This document shows positions 18,502-29,000 of a stretch of DNA of 64,000 nucleotides, piece by piece. A model generated the notes under the pieces. That model saw only the letters and a program-made list of their open reading frames with translations, was not told the DNA's origin and did not search any database. Position 1 is the stretch's first letter. Each line of letters starts with the position of its first letter. The stretch comes from Verrucomicrobiota bacterium (GTDB taxonomy: Bacteria; Verrucomicrobiota; Verrucomicrobiia; Limisphaerales; JACPZS01). The stretch lies in assembly GCA_016195385.1 (NCBI GenBank), contig JACPZS010000100.1, forward strand, positions 1 through 64,000, written 5' to 3'. The position numbers and the translations under genes are program-made.

Positions 18502-20643
18502 ATGAGCAATGGCACGGAAGAGCGCAAGCTGGCGGCGATCATGTTCACGGACATCGTGGGGTACACGGCGTTGTCGCAGCGCAATGAGGCGCTCGCTCTC
18601 GAATTGCTCGAAGAACACCGCCGGTTGCTCCGGCCCATTTTCCCCAGACATCAGGGCACCGAGATTAAAACCATGGGCGACGGCTTTCTCGTCCAGTTCA
18701 ACAGCGCGCTCGCGGCGGCGCGTTGCGCAATTGAAATTCAGAAAGTTCTTTTCAGCCGCAACGCGAGCGAGCCAACGGAACCGAAGATTCAAATTCGCAT
18801 CGGCATTCACGTGGGCGACGTGATTCAGCGCGAGGGCGACGTGCTCGGCGACGGTGTGAACATCGCGTCGCGGTTGCAACCGCTCGCGGAACCGGGCGGG
18901 ATTTGCATCTCGGTGGATGTGGCGCGGCAGATTCGGCACAACCTCGAAGCGAGTGTGGTGACGGTCGGCCACGCGGAGTTGAAGAACGTGCAGTTGCCGC
19001 TCGAGGTGTTCCGCATCGTGCTGCCGTGGGAAGAAGCCAAGGCAGAAGGAAAAGGGCAAAAGGAAAAAATCACTGCGGAGGTGGGGCGAGGCGTCCCGCC
19101 GAGCCGGGCGGGCGGGTTGAAATTGGCTGCGGCCGTCGCCGTTGTGTTGCTCGCGATCGGAATTGGCTGGTGGCTCGTTCATCAATCCGGCTCGGCGACG
19201 AAGCAGGTTGCAAGTTCGCCGAGTGCTTCTCCTTTACCCGCCGCTGTCGCGCCGGTCGTAGCCGACCAAAAGTCCATCGCCGTGCTTCCGTTCGTGAACA
19301 TGAGCGCGGACAAGGCGGACGAATATCTCAGCGACGGCATGACGGAGGAATTGCTCAACGTGCTGACCAAAGTGAAAGGATTGCGCGTGCCGGGGCGCAG
19401 TTCGTCGTTCGCTTTCAAGGGCAAGAACGAGGAAGGCATCTTCCGCAAAGTGGGCGAGCAACTGCACGTGAGCGCCGTGCTGGAAGGCAGCGTGCGCAAA
19501 GCCGGGAATCAACTGCGCATCACCGCGCAACTCATCAACGTGGCCGATGGTTTTCATCTCTGGTCGGAAACGTACGACCGCGACATGACGAACATCTTCG
19601 CCATTCAGAGCGACATCGCGGAGCGGGTCGCGCTCGCGCTGAAAGTGCAACTCGGTGTCGAAGAAACGCGCGCGTTGGCGAAGAAGCCGACCGAGAATAC
19701 GGAAGCCTATCGGCTCTATTTGTTGGGCCGCTACCATTTCGCCAAGTTTACACAGGAAGGATGGACCAACGCCATGCACTCGTACAATCAAGCTCTTAAA
19801 CTCGATCCAGGGTATGCACTTGCCTACTGCGGACTGGCTGACACCTATGGCTGGATGGGAGGATTTGTCATGCAGGGCAAGAGTGCTTGGGCTGAAGAAA
19901 AGAGACTGGCGCAGAAAGCTCTGGCGCTCGATCCCGATTTGGCAGACGCACACCTCTCTCTTTTTATAGCCCTCGCCGCCGCTTTTGATTGGCAAGGTGG
20001 TGAGAATGAAATCAAACGGGCACTCGAATTGAACCCTAATTTGGCATTTGCCCATGATCAATATGCGTGGCTCTTGACCGTATATGGACGGTTTGATGAA
20101 GCAATAGCGAACGGGCAAAAGGCTGTGGAACTGGATAGCCTATCCCCATTGATGAATGTTGACCTCGGTTGGCAACTACAACAGGCACGCCGATATGGTG
20201 AATCGATTGCTCAACTCCGCAAGACGCTGGAGTTGGACTCGAATAACGCAAATGTCCACCATTGGTTGGCTTGGTCCCTTCTCTTGAAGGGGGAATCGGT
20301 GAGTGCCATTGCTGACTTCCAAAAGGCCAAAGTTCTGGATGACCTGCCATGGTACGAAGGTAGCCTCGGCTACGCCTATGCAATTTCAGGCAATCGCACA
20401 AAAGCTGAACAAATCTTGCGCGATGTGGAAGATCTGGCAAGACGGCGGTATGTCGCTCCCGGGGTACGCATGGCTGTCTATCTGGGCTTGGGCGAAAAGG
20501 ACAGAGCCTTGGACTGGTTGGAGAAATGCTATGACGAGCAGGATACTTACTGTTGGTATCTCAAAGTAGATCCGCTTTACGACAGCGTGCGCAAAGAGCC
20601 ACGCTTCCAGGCGCTGCTGAAAAAAGTGGGCCTCGACAAATGA
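18502..20643 (+). CDS. Class III adenylate/guanylate cyclase domain protein with TPR repeats
   Basis: MSNGTEERKLAAIMFTDIVGYTALSQRNEALALELLEEHRRLLRPIFPRHQGTEIKTMGDGFLVQFNSA; VAVLPFVNMSADKADEYLSDGMTEELLNVL; TPR-like C-term. Confidence 0.9.
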   Translation: MSNGTEERKLAAIMFTDIVGYTALSQRNEALALELLEEHRRLLRPIFPRHQGTEIKTMGDGFLVQFNSALAAARCAIEIQKVLFSRNASEPTEPKIQIRIGIHVGDVIQREGDVLGDGVNIASRLQPLAEPGGICISVDVARQIRHNLEASVVTVGHAELKNVQLPLEVFRIVLPWEEAKAEGKGQKEKITAEVGRGVPPSRAGGLKLAAAVAVVLLAIGIGWWLVHQSGSATKQVASSPSASPLPAAVAPVVADQKSIAVLPFVNMSADKADEYLSDGMTEELLNVLTKVKGLRVPGRSSSFAFKGKNEEGIFRKVGEQLHVSAVLEGSVRKAGNQLRITAQLINVADGFHLWSETYDRDMTNIFAIQSDIAERVALALKVQLGVEETRALAKKPTENTEAYRLYLLGRYHFAKFTQEGWTNAMHSYNQALKLDPGYALAYCGLADTYGWMGGFVMQGKSAWAEEKRLAQKALALDPDLADAHLSLFIALAAAFDWQGGENEIKRALELNPNLAFAHDQYAWLLTVYGRFDEAIANGQKAVELDSLSPLMNVDLGWQLQQARRYGESIAQLRKTLELDSNNANVHHWLAWSLLLKGESVSAIADFQKAKVLDDLPWYEGSLGYAYAISGNRTKAEQILRDVEDLARRRYVAPGVRMAVYLGLGEKDRALDWLEKCYDEQDTYCWYLKVDPLYDSVRKEPRFQALLKKVGLDK

Positions 20644-20870
20644 GCACCAGCACCGCACCACGCAAGCTCGCCGCGATCCTGTTCACGGACATGGTGGGCT
20701 ACAGCGCCGCTGGTGCAGCGCCACGAGAAGATTGCGCTCGAACGCTTGGAGGAACCATCGCTGGATCATGCACGGTCTTCTGTCCAAACACTCTGGGCGG
20801 GAGGTCAAGACGACGGGCGCTCGGTTATTCGTCATTGCGCAGTATAGTATCGAGGCCTTGAGAAACCCGG
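20640..20870 (+). pseudogene. Degenerate second class III cyclase gene
   Basis: MSTSTAPRKLAAILFTDMVGYSA, then other frames give LVQRHEKIALERLEE and HGLLSKHSGREVKTTGARLFVIAQYSIEAL: cyclase motifs spread over frames. Confidence 0.7.
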
Positions 20871-20907
20871 CTTGCCACGGTTCATGTCCCAACGTAATTT
20901 TGACGCC

Positions 20908-21159
20908 ATGAAGACTAGCAGCCTGACGATCTCTGTTTCGCCGGCTTATGCCGCGATCATTCGGAACTTTCGCAAGGCCGGCCGCTACCCGACCAACGCC
21001 GGGGTGGTCCATGCGGCACTGTGCCGGCTGCAAGATACGGAATGGGATCCCGACGCATATCCACCTGGCAGCCTGGCCCATCTGTACACGCCTTCGAGAA
21101 ATCGAGAGGAAAGGATGTTGAATCAAGTCAGCACGTTAATGGTGAACCACGATGACTAA
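20908..21159 (+). CDS. Ribbon-helix-helix-like antitoxin candidate
   Basis: MKTSSLTISVSPAYAAIIRNFRKAGRYPTNAGVVHAALCRLQ; overlaps start of PemK-like ORF. Confidence 0.55.
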   Translation: MKTSSLTISVSPAYAAIIRNFRKAGRYPTNAGVVHAALCRLQDTEWDPDAYPPGSLAHLYTPSRNREERMLNQVSTLMVNHDD

Positions 21160-21456
21160 ATGTCAGTGGGACATCTGGGCCCTGGATTTTCCCGGACGTG
21201 GCATCCATCCAGCCGTGCTGGTTTCTCACCCAGACCGCTGCGCCCGGTCAGCAGTGGTGAACGTGCTCTACTGCACCAGCCAACGGCAGGGCAGAGCGCC
21301 GATGGATTGGAGTGGGAAACTTTCTGCGTCTGCGACCATCTGTACTCGATAGAGGCTTCACAATTGAAGGGCCGGCGCGGTCGCGTAAGTTCTGAACGGC
21401 GTCGCGCAATTCGCCGGAAGTTGATTCAATTCTACCGCCTGTTGGTTGACGACTGA
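21152..21456 (+). pseudogene. Frameshifted PemK/MazF-like toxin
   Basis: Frame 1: MTKCQWDIWALDFPGRGIHPAVLVSHPDRCARSAVVNVLYCTSQRQG; then shifted frame: SADGLEWETFCVCDHLYSIEASQLKGRRGRVSSERRRAIRRKLIQFYRL. Confidence 0.65.
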
Positions 21457-21563
21457 TGCCGAAGTGCGACAGAACCAAGCAATCTGACCGACATCATGTT
21501 CACTGTCAGCTCCAGTTGAATGAAGCCCAAGCTTTACCTGGAAAGCTGTTTTCAATTTGAAGT

Positions 21564-21773
21564 ATGAAGAATCCGATTATTTCCGAACTACGCCGCATCC
21601 GGGATGCGCGCGCCCGGCGGCACAACTTCGATATCGAGGCGATGGCGCGGGACTTGACGAAGCTTGAGCCTTGGATGGAAAAGCAGACCTACACTCTGCG
21701 TCGCGGTCGGATGATCTCTCTCGCGTCAATTCGCCGAAGAAAGCCGAGCCGAGCCACACAACCTCGCAGCTAA
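21564..21773 (+). CDS. Small hypothetical protein (antitoxin-like composition)
   Basis: MKNPIISELRRIRDARARRHNFDIEAMARDL resembles a family of small TA-associated proteins; weak evidence. Confidence 0.35.
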   Translation: MKNPIISELRRIRDARARRHNFDIEAMARDLTKLEPWMEKQTYTLRRGRMISLASIRRRKPSRATQPRS

Positions 21774-21790
21774 AAAACGAACCTCGATAA

Positions 21791-23677
21791 ATGAGCGCCA
21801 GCACCGAACAACGCCAGTGTTGCGAGTGGCCCGCGCACGTTCGTCATCAATCCGGCCGCCGGATTGTTGTAAGCAGAGCGAGGAACTTTGACGCGTTCGC
21901 GACGTGTTCGTTCATCACGCGATGGCTGCTGGCGGTTCTTTTCCTGACCGTCGTTTCGCAAGCGCCGGCCCAATTCCCCGGCCAGAAGACCTACTGCAAT
22001 CCACTCGACATCGACTACAAATACAACTTCGAGCAAAAGGCGCGCGGCATTTCGTATCGCGCCGGCGCGGACCCGGTCATCGTCAATCACAAGGGTGAAT
22101 ACTTTTTGTTTGTAACGATTTCCGGCGGTTGGTGGCACTCGAAAGACTTGGTCAACTGGCGCTTCGTGAAGCCCGATGTCGCCCCACATCAATGGCCCAA
22201 GGAAGACATGTGCGCGCCGGCGGCGCTCTCGGTCGGCGACAAACTCTACCTGTTTCAATCGACGTTCGAGCGCCGGCCCATCTGGGTCACCAGCACGCCC
22301 GCGACCGGCCGGCTGGAACAGTTCAATCCGCTGCTGCCGCAAGTGCCCGGCGCGCAGGGGCCGTGGGATCCAGCGATTTTTCACGACGACGACACGGATC
22401 GTTGGTTCATGTATTTCGGCTCGTCGAATGTGTATCCGATTTACGGCATCGAACTCGATTCCACGAATCGCCTGACCTACCTGGGGAATTCTATCGAGTT
22501 GATCAAACTGCATCCCGACCAGCACGGCTGGGAGCGCTTCGGCCCGAATCACACGAGCACGATCACGCCGTTCATGGAAGGCGCGTGGATGAACAAGCAT
22601 AACGGCAAATACTATCTGCAATATGGCGCGCCCGGCACCGAGTACAACGTGTATGCCAACGGCACTTATATCGGCGATGGCCCGCTGGGGCCGTTCACCT
22701 ACGCGCCGAACAATCCCATTTCCTACAAGCCGGGGGGCTTCGTCACCGGCGCGGGCCACGGCAATACGTTCGCGGACAACTTTGGAAATTATTGGAACAC
22801 CGGCACGCCGTGGTGGGCGGTAAATTTTGATTTCGAACGGCGCATCGCGATGTTCCCAACCGCGTTCGACGGCGACGGACTGCTCTTCGCCGACACGCGT
22901 TTCGGCGATTTCCCGCATTACATGCCGACGAAGAAATGGCAGAACAAGGACGAACTGTTCACCGGCTGGATGCTGCTTTCGTATCGCAAGCCGGTGACCT
23001 CGTCATCGTATCGCGATGTCTTCGCCGCCGCGAATGTGACGGACGAAAACCCGCGCAGCTTCTGGGTCGCCGGCTCGAACAAACCCGGTGAATGGCTCAT
23101 CCTCGATCTCGGCCATGCGTGTGAAGTGCGCGCGGTGCAGGTGAATTTCACGGACTACAAGTCGGGCATTTACGCCAGCGACGAGCGCGTTTACACGCAG
23201 TTCAAACTGCATGCCTCGCTCGACGGCAAAAGCTGGAGCGTCGTTGCCGACTTAACGAACGAGAAGCGCGATCGACCTAACGCTTACATCGAGTTGCCCC
23301 AGGCAGTGAAAGCTCGCTATGTGAAATACGAGCACGTCTATGTCGCGTCGCCAAATCTCGCCATCAGCGACCTTCGCGTGTTCGGCAACGGCGGCGGTGA
23401 AGCGCCACGAACCCCGGCCAACTTCCAAGTGCGCCGCGATGGCAACGATCCGCGCAATGCGTTCATCACTTGGGAAGACGTGCGCGGCACCGTCGGCTAC
23501 AACATTCTCTGGGGCATCCGCGACGACAAACTTTATCAAACGTACCAAGTTTTCGCCGACCAACGGCCTGTGCTCGAACTACGGGCGCTGACAATTGGGC
23601 AGAGGTATAGTCTCGCCATCGAAACGTTCAACGAAAACGGTGTTTCCAAGTTAAGCAAGCCGGTACGAATCGAATAA
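21791..23677 (+). CDS. GH43-like glycosidase with discoidin (F5/8 C) and Fn3-like C-terminal domains
   Basis: YCNPLDIDYKYNFEQKARGISYRAGADPVIVNHKGEYFLF, GPWDPAIFHDDDTDRWFMYFGSSN; discoidin DLGHACEVRAVQVNF. True start may be downstream of 21791. Confidence 0.8.
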   Translation: MSASTEQRQCCEWPAHVRHQSGRRIVVSRARNFDAFATCSFITRWLLAVLFLTVVSQAPAQFPGQKTYCNPLDIDYKYNFEQKARGISYRAGADPVIVNHKGEYFLFVTISGGWWHSKDLVNWRFVKPDVAPHQWPKEDMCAPAALSVGDKLYLFQSTFERRPIWVTSTPATGRLEQFNPLLPQVPGAQGPWDPAIFHDDDTDRWFMYFGSSNVYPIYGIELDSTNRLTYLGNSIELIKLHPDQHGWERFGPNHTSTITPFMEGAWMNKHNGKYYLQYGAPGTEYNVYANGTYIGDGPLGPFTYAPNNPISYKPGGFVTGAGHGNTFADNFGNYWNTGTPWWAVNFDFERRIAMFPTAFDGDGLLFADTRFGDFPHYMPTKKWQNKDELFTGWMLLSYRKPVTSSSYRDVFAAANVTDENPRSFWVAGSNKPGEWLILDLGHACEVRAVQVNFTDYKSGIYASDERVYTQFKLHASLDGKSWSVVADLTNEKRDRPNAYIELPQAVKARYVKYEHVYVASPNLAISDLRVFGNGGGEAPRTPANFQVRRDGNDPRNAFITWEDVRGTVGYNILWGIRDDKLYQTYQVFADQRPVLELRALTIGQRYSLAIETFNENGVSKLSKPVRIE

Positions 23678-23764
23678 GAATTGCCCGGTAGAATTCAACG
23701 CGACCCGAAGTACTCTGCTCGGGAAAACGGATTCAAAAACAGTTGAACGAAATTGAATTGATGA

Positions 23765-23795
23765 TATGGCATCGATGCCATACTTTGGATGCCAT
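23765..23795. promoter_or_regulatory. Palindromic operator upstream of vapB
   Basis: Perfect 18-bp palindrome TATGGCATCGATGCCATA (23765-23782), plus a third half-site ATGCCAT (23789-23795) overlapping the vapB ATG. Confidence 0.65.
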
Positions 23796-24051
23796 GAAGA
23801 TGACGTTACACATTGACGACGCCTTGCTCGACAGAGTGATGGCGGCGACCGGTGCCAGCACCAAAACCATGGCCATCGATCTTGCACTCAGAGAAATGGA
23901 CAGGAAAGCCACACTCGTGAAACTCACGTCCGAAGGATTGGGCATGGAGCCAGACGCATTGAGAGACGCGGTTGATCCCGCTTACGAATTGGAGGCGCTT
24001 CGCAGACACGAAACACCCGTGAGCTATGGCCGCAAGTCCCGTTCTCGCTGA
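23794..24051 (+). CDS. vapB: VapB-type antitoxin
   Basis: MKMTLHIDDALLDRVMAATGASTKTMAIDLALREM; overlaps downstream PIN toxin. Confidence 0.8.
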   Translation: MKMTLHIDDALLDRVMAATGASTKTMAIDLALREMDRKATLVKLTSEGLGMEPDALRDAVDPAYELEALRRHETPVSYGRKSRSR

Positions 24052-24424
24052 CAGCAGCTATTACATCCGCCTGCTGCGAGAACGGCGGGATCCGTTGCGC
24101 GCGCTGGCACTGGCGGCGGCCACGCGCGATCTTGTCGTCTGCGGAATCGTGAGGTGTGAAGTCGGTCGCGCGCTGCGTGAACCCGAGATGCTCAAGCGTT
24201 TTCAGGCAACTTGGAACGTCATGGTCAGTGTGCCGACGGACAACCGCCTGTGGGAAGATGTTGAGCGGATGCTCTGGCGGCTCGATCGCGAGGGAAACGT
24301 GTTGCCTTTAACCGATGTCGCCATCGCCTGCTGCGCGATGCGAGTCAATGCGGTCGTGTTGACGTTTGACACCGACTTCGCGCGCATTCCCGGCGTGCGC
24401 GCGGTGAGCCGGCTCGATTCATGA
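24026..24424 (+). CDS. vapC: VapC-type PIN-domain toxin
   Basis: VLADSSYYIRLLRERRDPL... LTDVAIACCAMRVNAVVLTFDTDFARIPGVRAV; PIN acidic residues. Confidence 0.82.
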   Translation: MAASPVLADSSYYIRLLRERRDPLRALALAAATRDLVVCGIVRCEVGRALREPEMLKRFQATWNVMVSVPTDNRLWEDVERMLWRLDREGNVLPLTDVAIACCAMRVNAVVLTFDTDFARIPGVRAVSRLDS

Positions 24425-24876
24425 AAAAAAACCTCAGCCATCTCGATGCGAAAGGCGAAGCCAGCATGGTGGATGTCTCACGCAAGCCAATACAATTGCG
24501 CGAAGCCGTGGCGCGCGGTGAAATTCGTTTGCAGCCCGCGACGCTCGAACTCATCAACTCCGACCGCATCGCCAAAGGCAACGTGCTGGCGACGGCGCGG
24601 CTCGCCGGCATCATGGCTGCCAAGCGAACCGGCGAACTCATACCGCTTTGCCACCCGCTGCCGATTACGCATTGCGAAGTGAATTTTGAAATCCCCGACA
24701 GTGGAGATCGCATCCTGATTACCGCCTCCGCAAAAATCGCCGCGAAAACCGGTGTGGAGATGGAGGCGCTTACGGCTGTAAGCGTGGCCGCGCTCACGGT
24801 TTACGACATGTGCAAAGCGGTGGACAAGGAAATGCGGATTACAGACGTAAAACTCGTTTCAAAAACGAAAGTCTGA
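24421..24876 (+). CDS. moaC: Cyclic pyranopterin monophosphate synthase
   Basis: LSHLDAKGEASMVDVS; RTGELIPLCHPLPITHCEV; KTGVEMEALTAVSVAALTVYDMCKAVDKEM. Confidence 0.96.
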   Translation: MKKNLSHLDAKGEASMVDVSRKPIQLREAVARGEIRLQPATLELINSDRIAKGNVLATARLAGIMAAKRTGELIPLCHPLPITHCEVNFEIPDSGDRILITASAKIAAKTGVEMEALTAVSVAALTVYDMCKAVDKEMRITDVKLVSKTKV

Positions 24877-24903
24877 GACGAAACGAAACGGTCGAGATGA
24901 GTC

Positions 24904-25446
24904 ATGGGCGAAATACAAATTCACATTGCGCGCGGAGAACTCGAACTCGGTGTGCTGCCAATGAGCGAAGTCCGTGAACTGCTCGCTTCTGAATTTTTGC
25001 TTCCAACCGATAGTTACAAGAACCCCGGGCAGGTTGGCTGGCAGCCACTTTCCGAATTACTGCCCGTAGTTGAAACAAAAACTGCGTCCGTCTCCTCGAA
25101 AATACGGAGCACGTTAGCGGGCGCATCAAGCGTAGTGCGAAAAACTGCGAATGACGTTGCGGCGAAAATCTCATCCGCGGCCGAGCACAAGAAAACGCAA
25201 ATGGCTGCCGCCTCGAATCGGATGCTCGAAGATTTTATTCCCGCGTTGCGGTCGCTCGTCGGTACCGCACTGGCAAAATCATCGCAAACTGTTGAAGCAG
25301 CTTTACGCGACGAGGCGTTGCTTCGGAAGGTCTTCGGCGCAGTTTACGATTTACTGCCGAAACCAGTGCGCCGGTTCGTAAGCGAGGAAGTGTTCGTAGA
25401 GTTCTGCCTGGGGCATCGACAGCGGTTGCTCAACAAATCCTCGTGA
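24904..25446 (+). CDS. Hypothetical protein, GYF_2-like N-terminus
   Basis: IQIHIARGELELGVLPMSEVRELLASEFLLPTDSYKNPGQVGWQPLSEL resembles GYF_2; between moaC and mogA. Confidence 0.5.
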   Translation: MGEIQIHIARGELELGVLPMSEVRELLASEFLLPTDSYKNPGQVGWQPLSELLPVVETKTASVSSKIRSTLAGASSVVRKTANDVAAKISSAAEHKKTQMAAASNRMLEDFIPALRSLVGTALAKSSQTVEAALRDEALLRKVFGAVYDLLPKPVRRFVSEEVFVEFCLGHRQRLLNKSS

Positions 25447-25477
25447 CCTCACTCACGGCTTTGCTAAAAAGAAGCCC

Positions 25478-25960
25478 ATGCAAATTCACGTTGGCATTAT
25501 TACGATTTCAGATCGCGCGTCGAAGGGACTTTACGATGACCTCGGCGGGCCGGCCCTCAAAAAGGCCGCCGCAGGTTACGGCTGGAAAATTTTGACGGAC
25601 GCGCTCGTGCCCGATGAGAAGCGCGACATCCAGCGGGCAATCCGCGAACAGATTACCAAGGGCTGCTCGCTCATTCTCACCACCGGGGGCACGGGTGTGG
25701 CGTTGCGCGACGTGACGCCGGAAGCCGTGCGTGAAATCGCGACGCGTGAACTGCCCGGCTTCGGCGAAGTGATGCGGATGGAGTCCCTGAAAATCACCAA
25801 GAACGCAATCCTCTCTCGCAACCTCGCCGCTGTGGTGGACAAAGCGCTGGTGATTTGTCTGCCCGGCAAACCAAGCGGCGCAGTGGAGTGCCTCGGCTTC
25901 GTCATTGGCGCGATCCCACACTGCGTCGAGGTGCTGCAAGAAGTGCCGACGAGTTGCTAG
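25478..25960 (+). CDS. mogA: Molybdopterin adenylyltransferase
   Basis: VGIITISDRASKGLYDDLGGPAL; LILTTGGTGVALRDVTPEAV; AVVDKALVICLPGKPSGAVECL. Confidence 0.92.
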   Translation: MQIHVGIITISDRASKGLYDDLGGPALKKAAAGYGWKILTDALVPDEKRDIQRAIREQITKGCSLILTTGGTGVALRDVTPEAVREIATRELPGFGEVMRMESLKITKNAILSRNLAAVVDKALVICLPGKPSGAVECLGFVIGAIPHCVEVLQEVPTSC

Positions 25961-26014
25961 GCAGAACTTTTTGCCGCGAGATCTCGTGCATCCAAACGTT
26001 GGTTCTCTTGCGAA

Positions 26015-29000
26015 TCAGTCTTGCGGCACGGCACGGTAGAAGCACTGACTCATGTGGCTCGCCATGGAATCGCGCAATTGGATTAGGCCGTCTCTCGCGA
26101 CGAAAACACCGACATCGCTCCAGTGCCGCAAATCAGCCGACGCCTGGACGAGAAAACTGCGTCCAGTTTCAGCGGGAAATGAAATCAAGCACTCACCGTC
26201 GCCAACAAGCATCAAACAGCTCGGCGGCGCAAAATTCGCAACGAAATTGTCCCCGCCAGCCACGCCGACCTCCTGGCCATCAAAAGCAGCTCGGCCGGAG
26301 AAAACGGCGTTATTGTTCAACGCCGGCGGGTTATTCAAATGGTAAAACAATGAACGCGTTGCTGGTTCGTGGAACACGCCCCACCGAATCGTTCGCGAAG
26401 ATTCGTCGAAAACGCCGTCGCTGCTGATTTCGGAAATTGCCCAGCCTGTGGGGATCGATTCTTCGACTGCGTAAGCTGCCGCGAACGGCGACGGCGTAAC
26501 AAGCAGTTCAATTTCAAGTTCATCACCAACAGGCGACTTTGCACCGATGAACCGTTTGACTGAATTGGCTGCCCTTAACTCCGTTGAAGCGCCAATGCCG
26601 TTCTCCGTCACCGACTGCACTCCTGGCCCTTTCTTGTTCACCCACCAGAGCGGTGCCGGTCCCGCCTGCGGATCGAAAACGTAATCCTCGCCATTCTTCC
26701 ACAGTTCGCCGGCGCGCGTCACATAGTTCAACGGGATCGGATTCGGTCCGATGGGCCATGCCTCATTCTTCTTCCACGCGGCGGCGTATGCGGTCAATTC
26801 GGCAAGCGTGATGCGGTGGTCGGCGGGGTCGATATCGGCGGGATGCAACTAAAATGTTCCAAGCGTGTCGTCACCGACGACTGCGCTTTGCACGCCATCG
26901 GATGATGCGTTGCCGTTGAATTTTTTCGCACCGGTTTCTTTCGCCGGCGGAGTCACTTCGTAGGTCAACGCGCGCGGTTTGCTGTCGAAGAACGGGCCGA
27001 ATTTCACGCGCCCGTGCGCCGAATCGAACACGCCGCCATCACTGATCGCGCTCACGATCCAGCCCGCCGGCGGTTCGTCTTCAACGGCATGAGTCACCGT
27101 GTTTTCATTCGGCCCGGTTTGCAAAATCACCTGCAACGCCTGCCCCGGCACGTAGCCGGGTGGCAGTCGGCGCTTCACGAAAGGAACGGTTGGCACAGCC
27201 TGGACGATCACGACCACCGCCGATGATGAGATGGCCATGTCGCCGCCGAGGATCGCAGAAGCAACGAGCTTGTAAGTGCCGGGTGGAACATTTCTCCATA
27301 CGAATCCGTAAGGCGGAGCCGTGACCACGGCAAGGAATTGGTCGCCGATGGAAAAGCTGACTTGATCGACCCGCTCCGCGGCGGCGGTAATTATCGCGGT
27401 AACCGGGATGTCGCTTCCAGATGGAAACACTACTCCGTTCTTCGGACTGCTGATCTCAATGGCAGGCCTTGGATTCGGCACTGGCGCGTCAAGAATCGTG
27501 ATGGTCGCGCTCTTCGGCGAACCGACGAAGTAATCATCCTCCGGCCCTGGCTTCACGATGAAGACCAATTGAGTCAACGTCACAATCACGGTTTCATCGC
27601 CTTCGGAAATTTTGTCGGGAATCGGCACGACTTTGATTTCCACCTCGTCTTCGCCAGCAGGAATGACGGCTTCACCAGAAAGTTTTTCGTAGTCCACGCC
27701 GTTCTGCGCGGAACCACTCACCGAGTACCGCACGTTGAGTTTCGTGCGCGGCTCGCCCGTCCGCGAGATTTTGAAACTGCCAGGATTCTTCGAGTTCGCC
27801 TCCGCAACCGTTTTGTCCTTGGCGATGATCGTCACCGTCGGGGTAAGATTTTGTTCGACGACTTTAATCGTGATGGGCGCGGACTTCGTGGTCGCGCCTT
27901 GATCGTCCTTCGCCTCCGCGGTCAATTTGTAACTCCCGGCTTTGACGTTGTGCCAGGTGATGCGGAACGGTGATTTGGTGTCCACGCCCAGCAAATTTCC
28001 GTCGGCGAAGAACGAAACCGAAACGACTTTGCCATCCGCATCCGCTGTTGCGGCCTCGATCACCAAATTCGCGGGCGCGACAAATATCTCACCGTCTTTG
28101 GGCACGGTGATGTCTACTTTCGGTGGGATATTCGTGCTTGGCTTTTCCGTAATCGTGACAGTGGCTGAATCCGGCTGGCCCACGGTGTAATCATCCTCCG
28201 GTGGCGGCTGTTGGATGAAAACCAGTTGCTGAAGTTTGAGCGTGACGGTTTCGTCGCCTTCGATGGCTTTGTCGGGCACGGGCACCACGTTGATGTTTGC
28301 CGATGCCGCTCCCGCCGGAATGACCACCAAGCCGGAGAGTTTTGCATAGTCCACGCCGTTACTTGCCGTGCCACTGACGGCATAGCGCACGTTGAGTTTC
28401 GTTTGCAGACTCCCGGTCCGCCGCACGGCGAATTTCCCGGGCGCTCCTGGGTTCAATTCCGTGGCCAACGGATTCGTCGCGGTGATGGTCACAACATTCG
28501 GAACCCGCTCCGCCAGCACGCGAATGGCGACCGGCACCGAAGTCGTGGTCGCTCCCTGATTGTCCGTCGCGATCGCGGTCAGCAAATACACTCCGGGCGT
28601 GCTCTTCTTGAAGCTGAGTTGAAAAACGTCAATCGGTTTCGCACTGGCAGGATTATTTGTCGCGACGCCGAGCGATTTCCCGTTCGCAAAAAATTCCACG
28701 GACTTGACGGTTCCGTCTGGATCTTGCGCGCTGGCGGTAACTTGAATTTCCGCGCCAGCCTGAAAAAATTGCCCGTTCGTCGGCGAGAGAATATTTACCC
28801 CCGGCGGCAGAGTCACCGCCGACTTGGCGTCGAAAATCGTGACGGTTGATTTGGGCACCGTTCCCAGCAACGCCCGGACGCGGTCGAATTGGTATCGCCA
28901 CGCCGAAGCACCGTGACCGTCACGGTCGAATTCGTTTCACTCACCAAAAAATGAGCCGTCGCAAACTCCAGCACATTCGTTGTCGGCGCTGGAATCGGCG

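Noticed and set aside
27030-28850. Repeated DNA within the Calx-beta gene as a mobile repeat
   Set aside because: The repetition follows protein domain units and is in frame; ordinary domain duplication.
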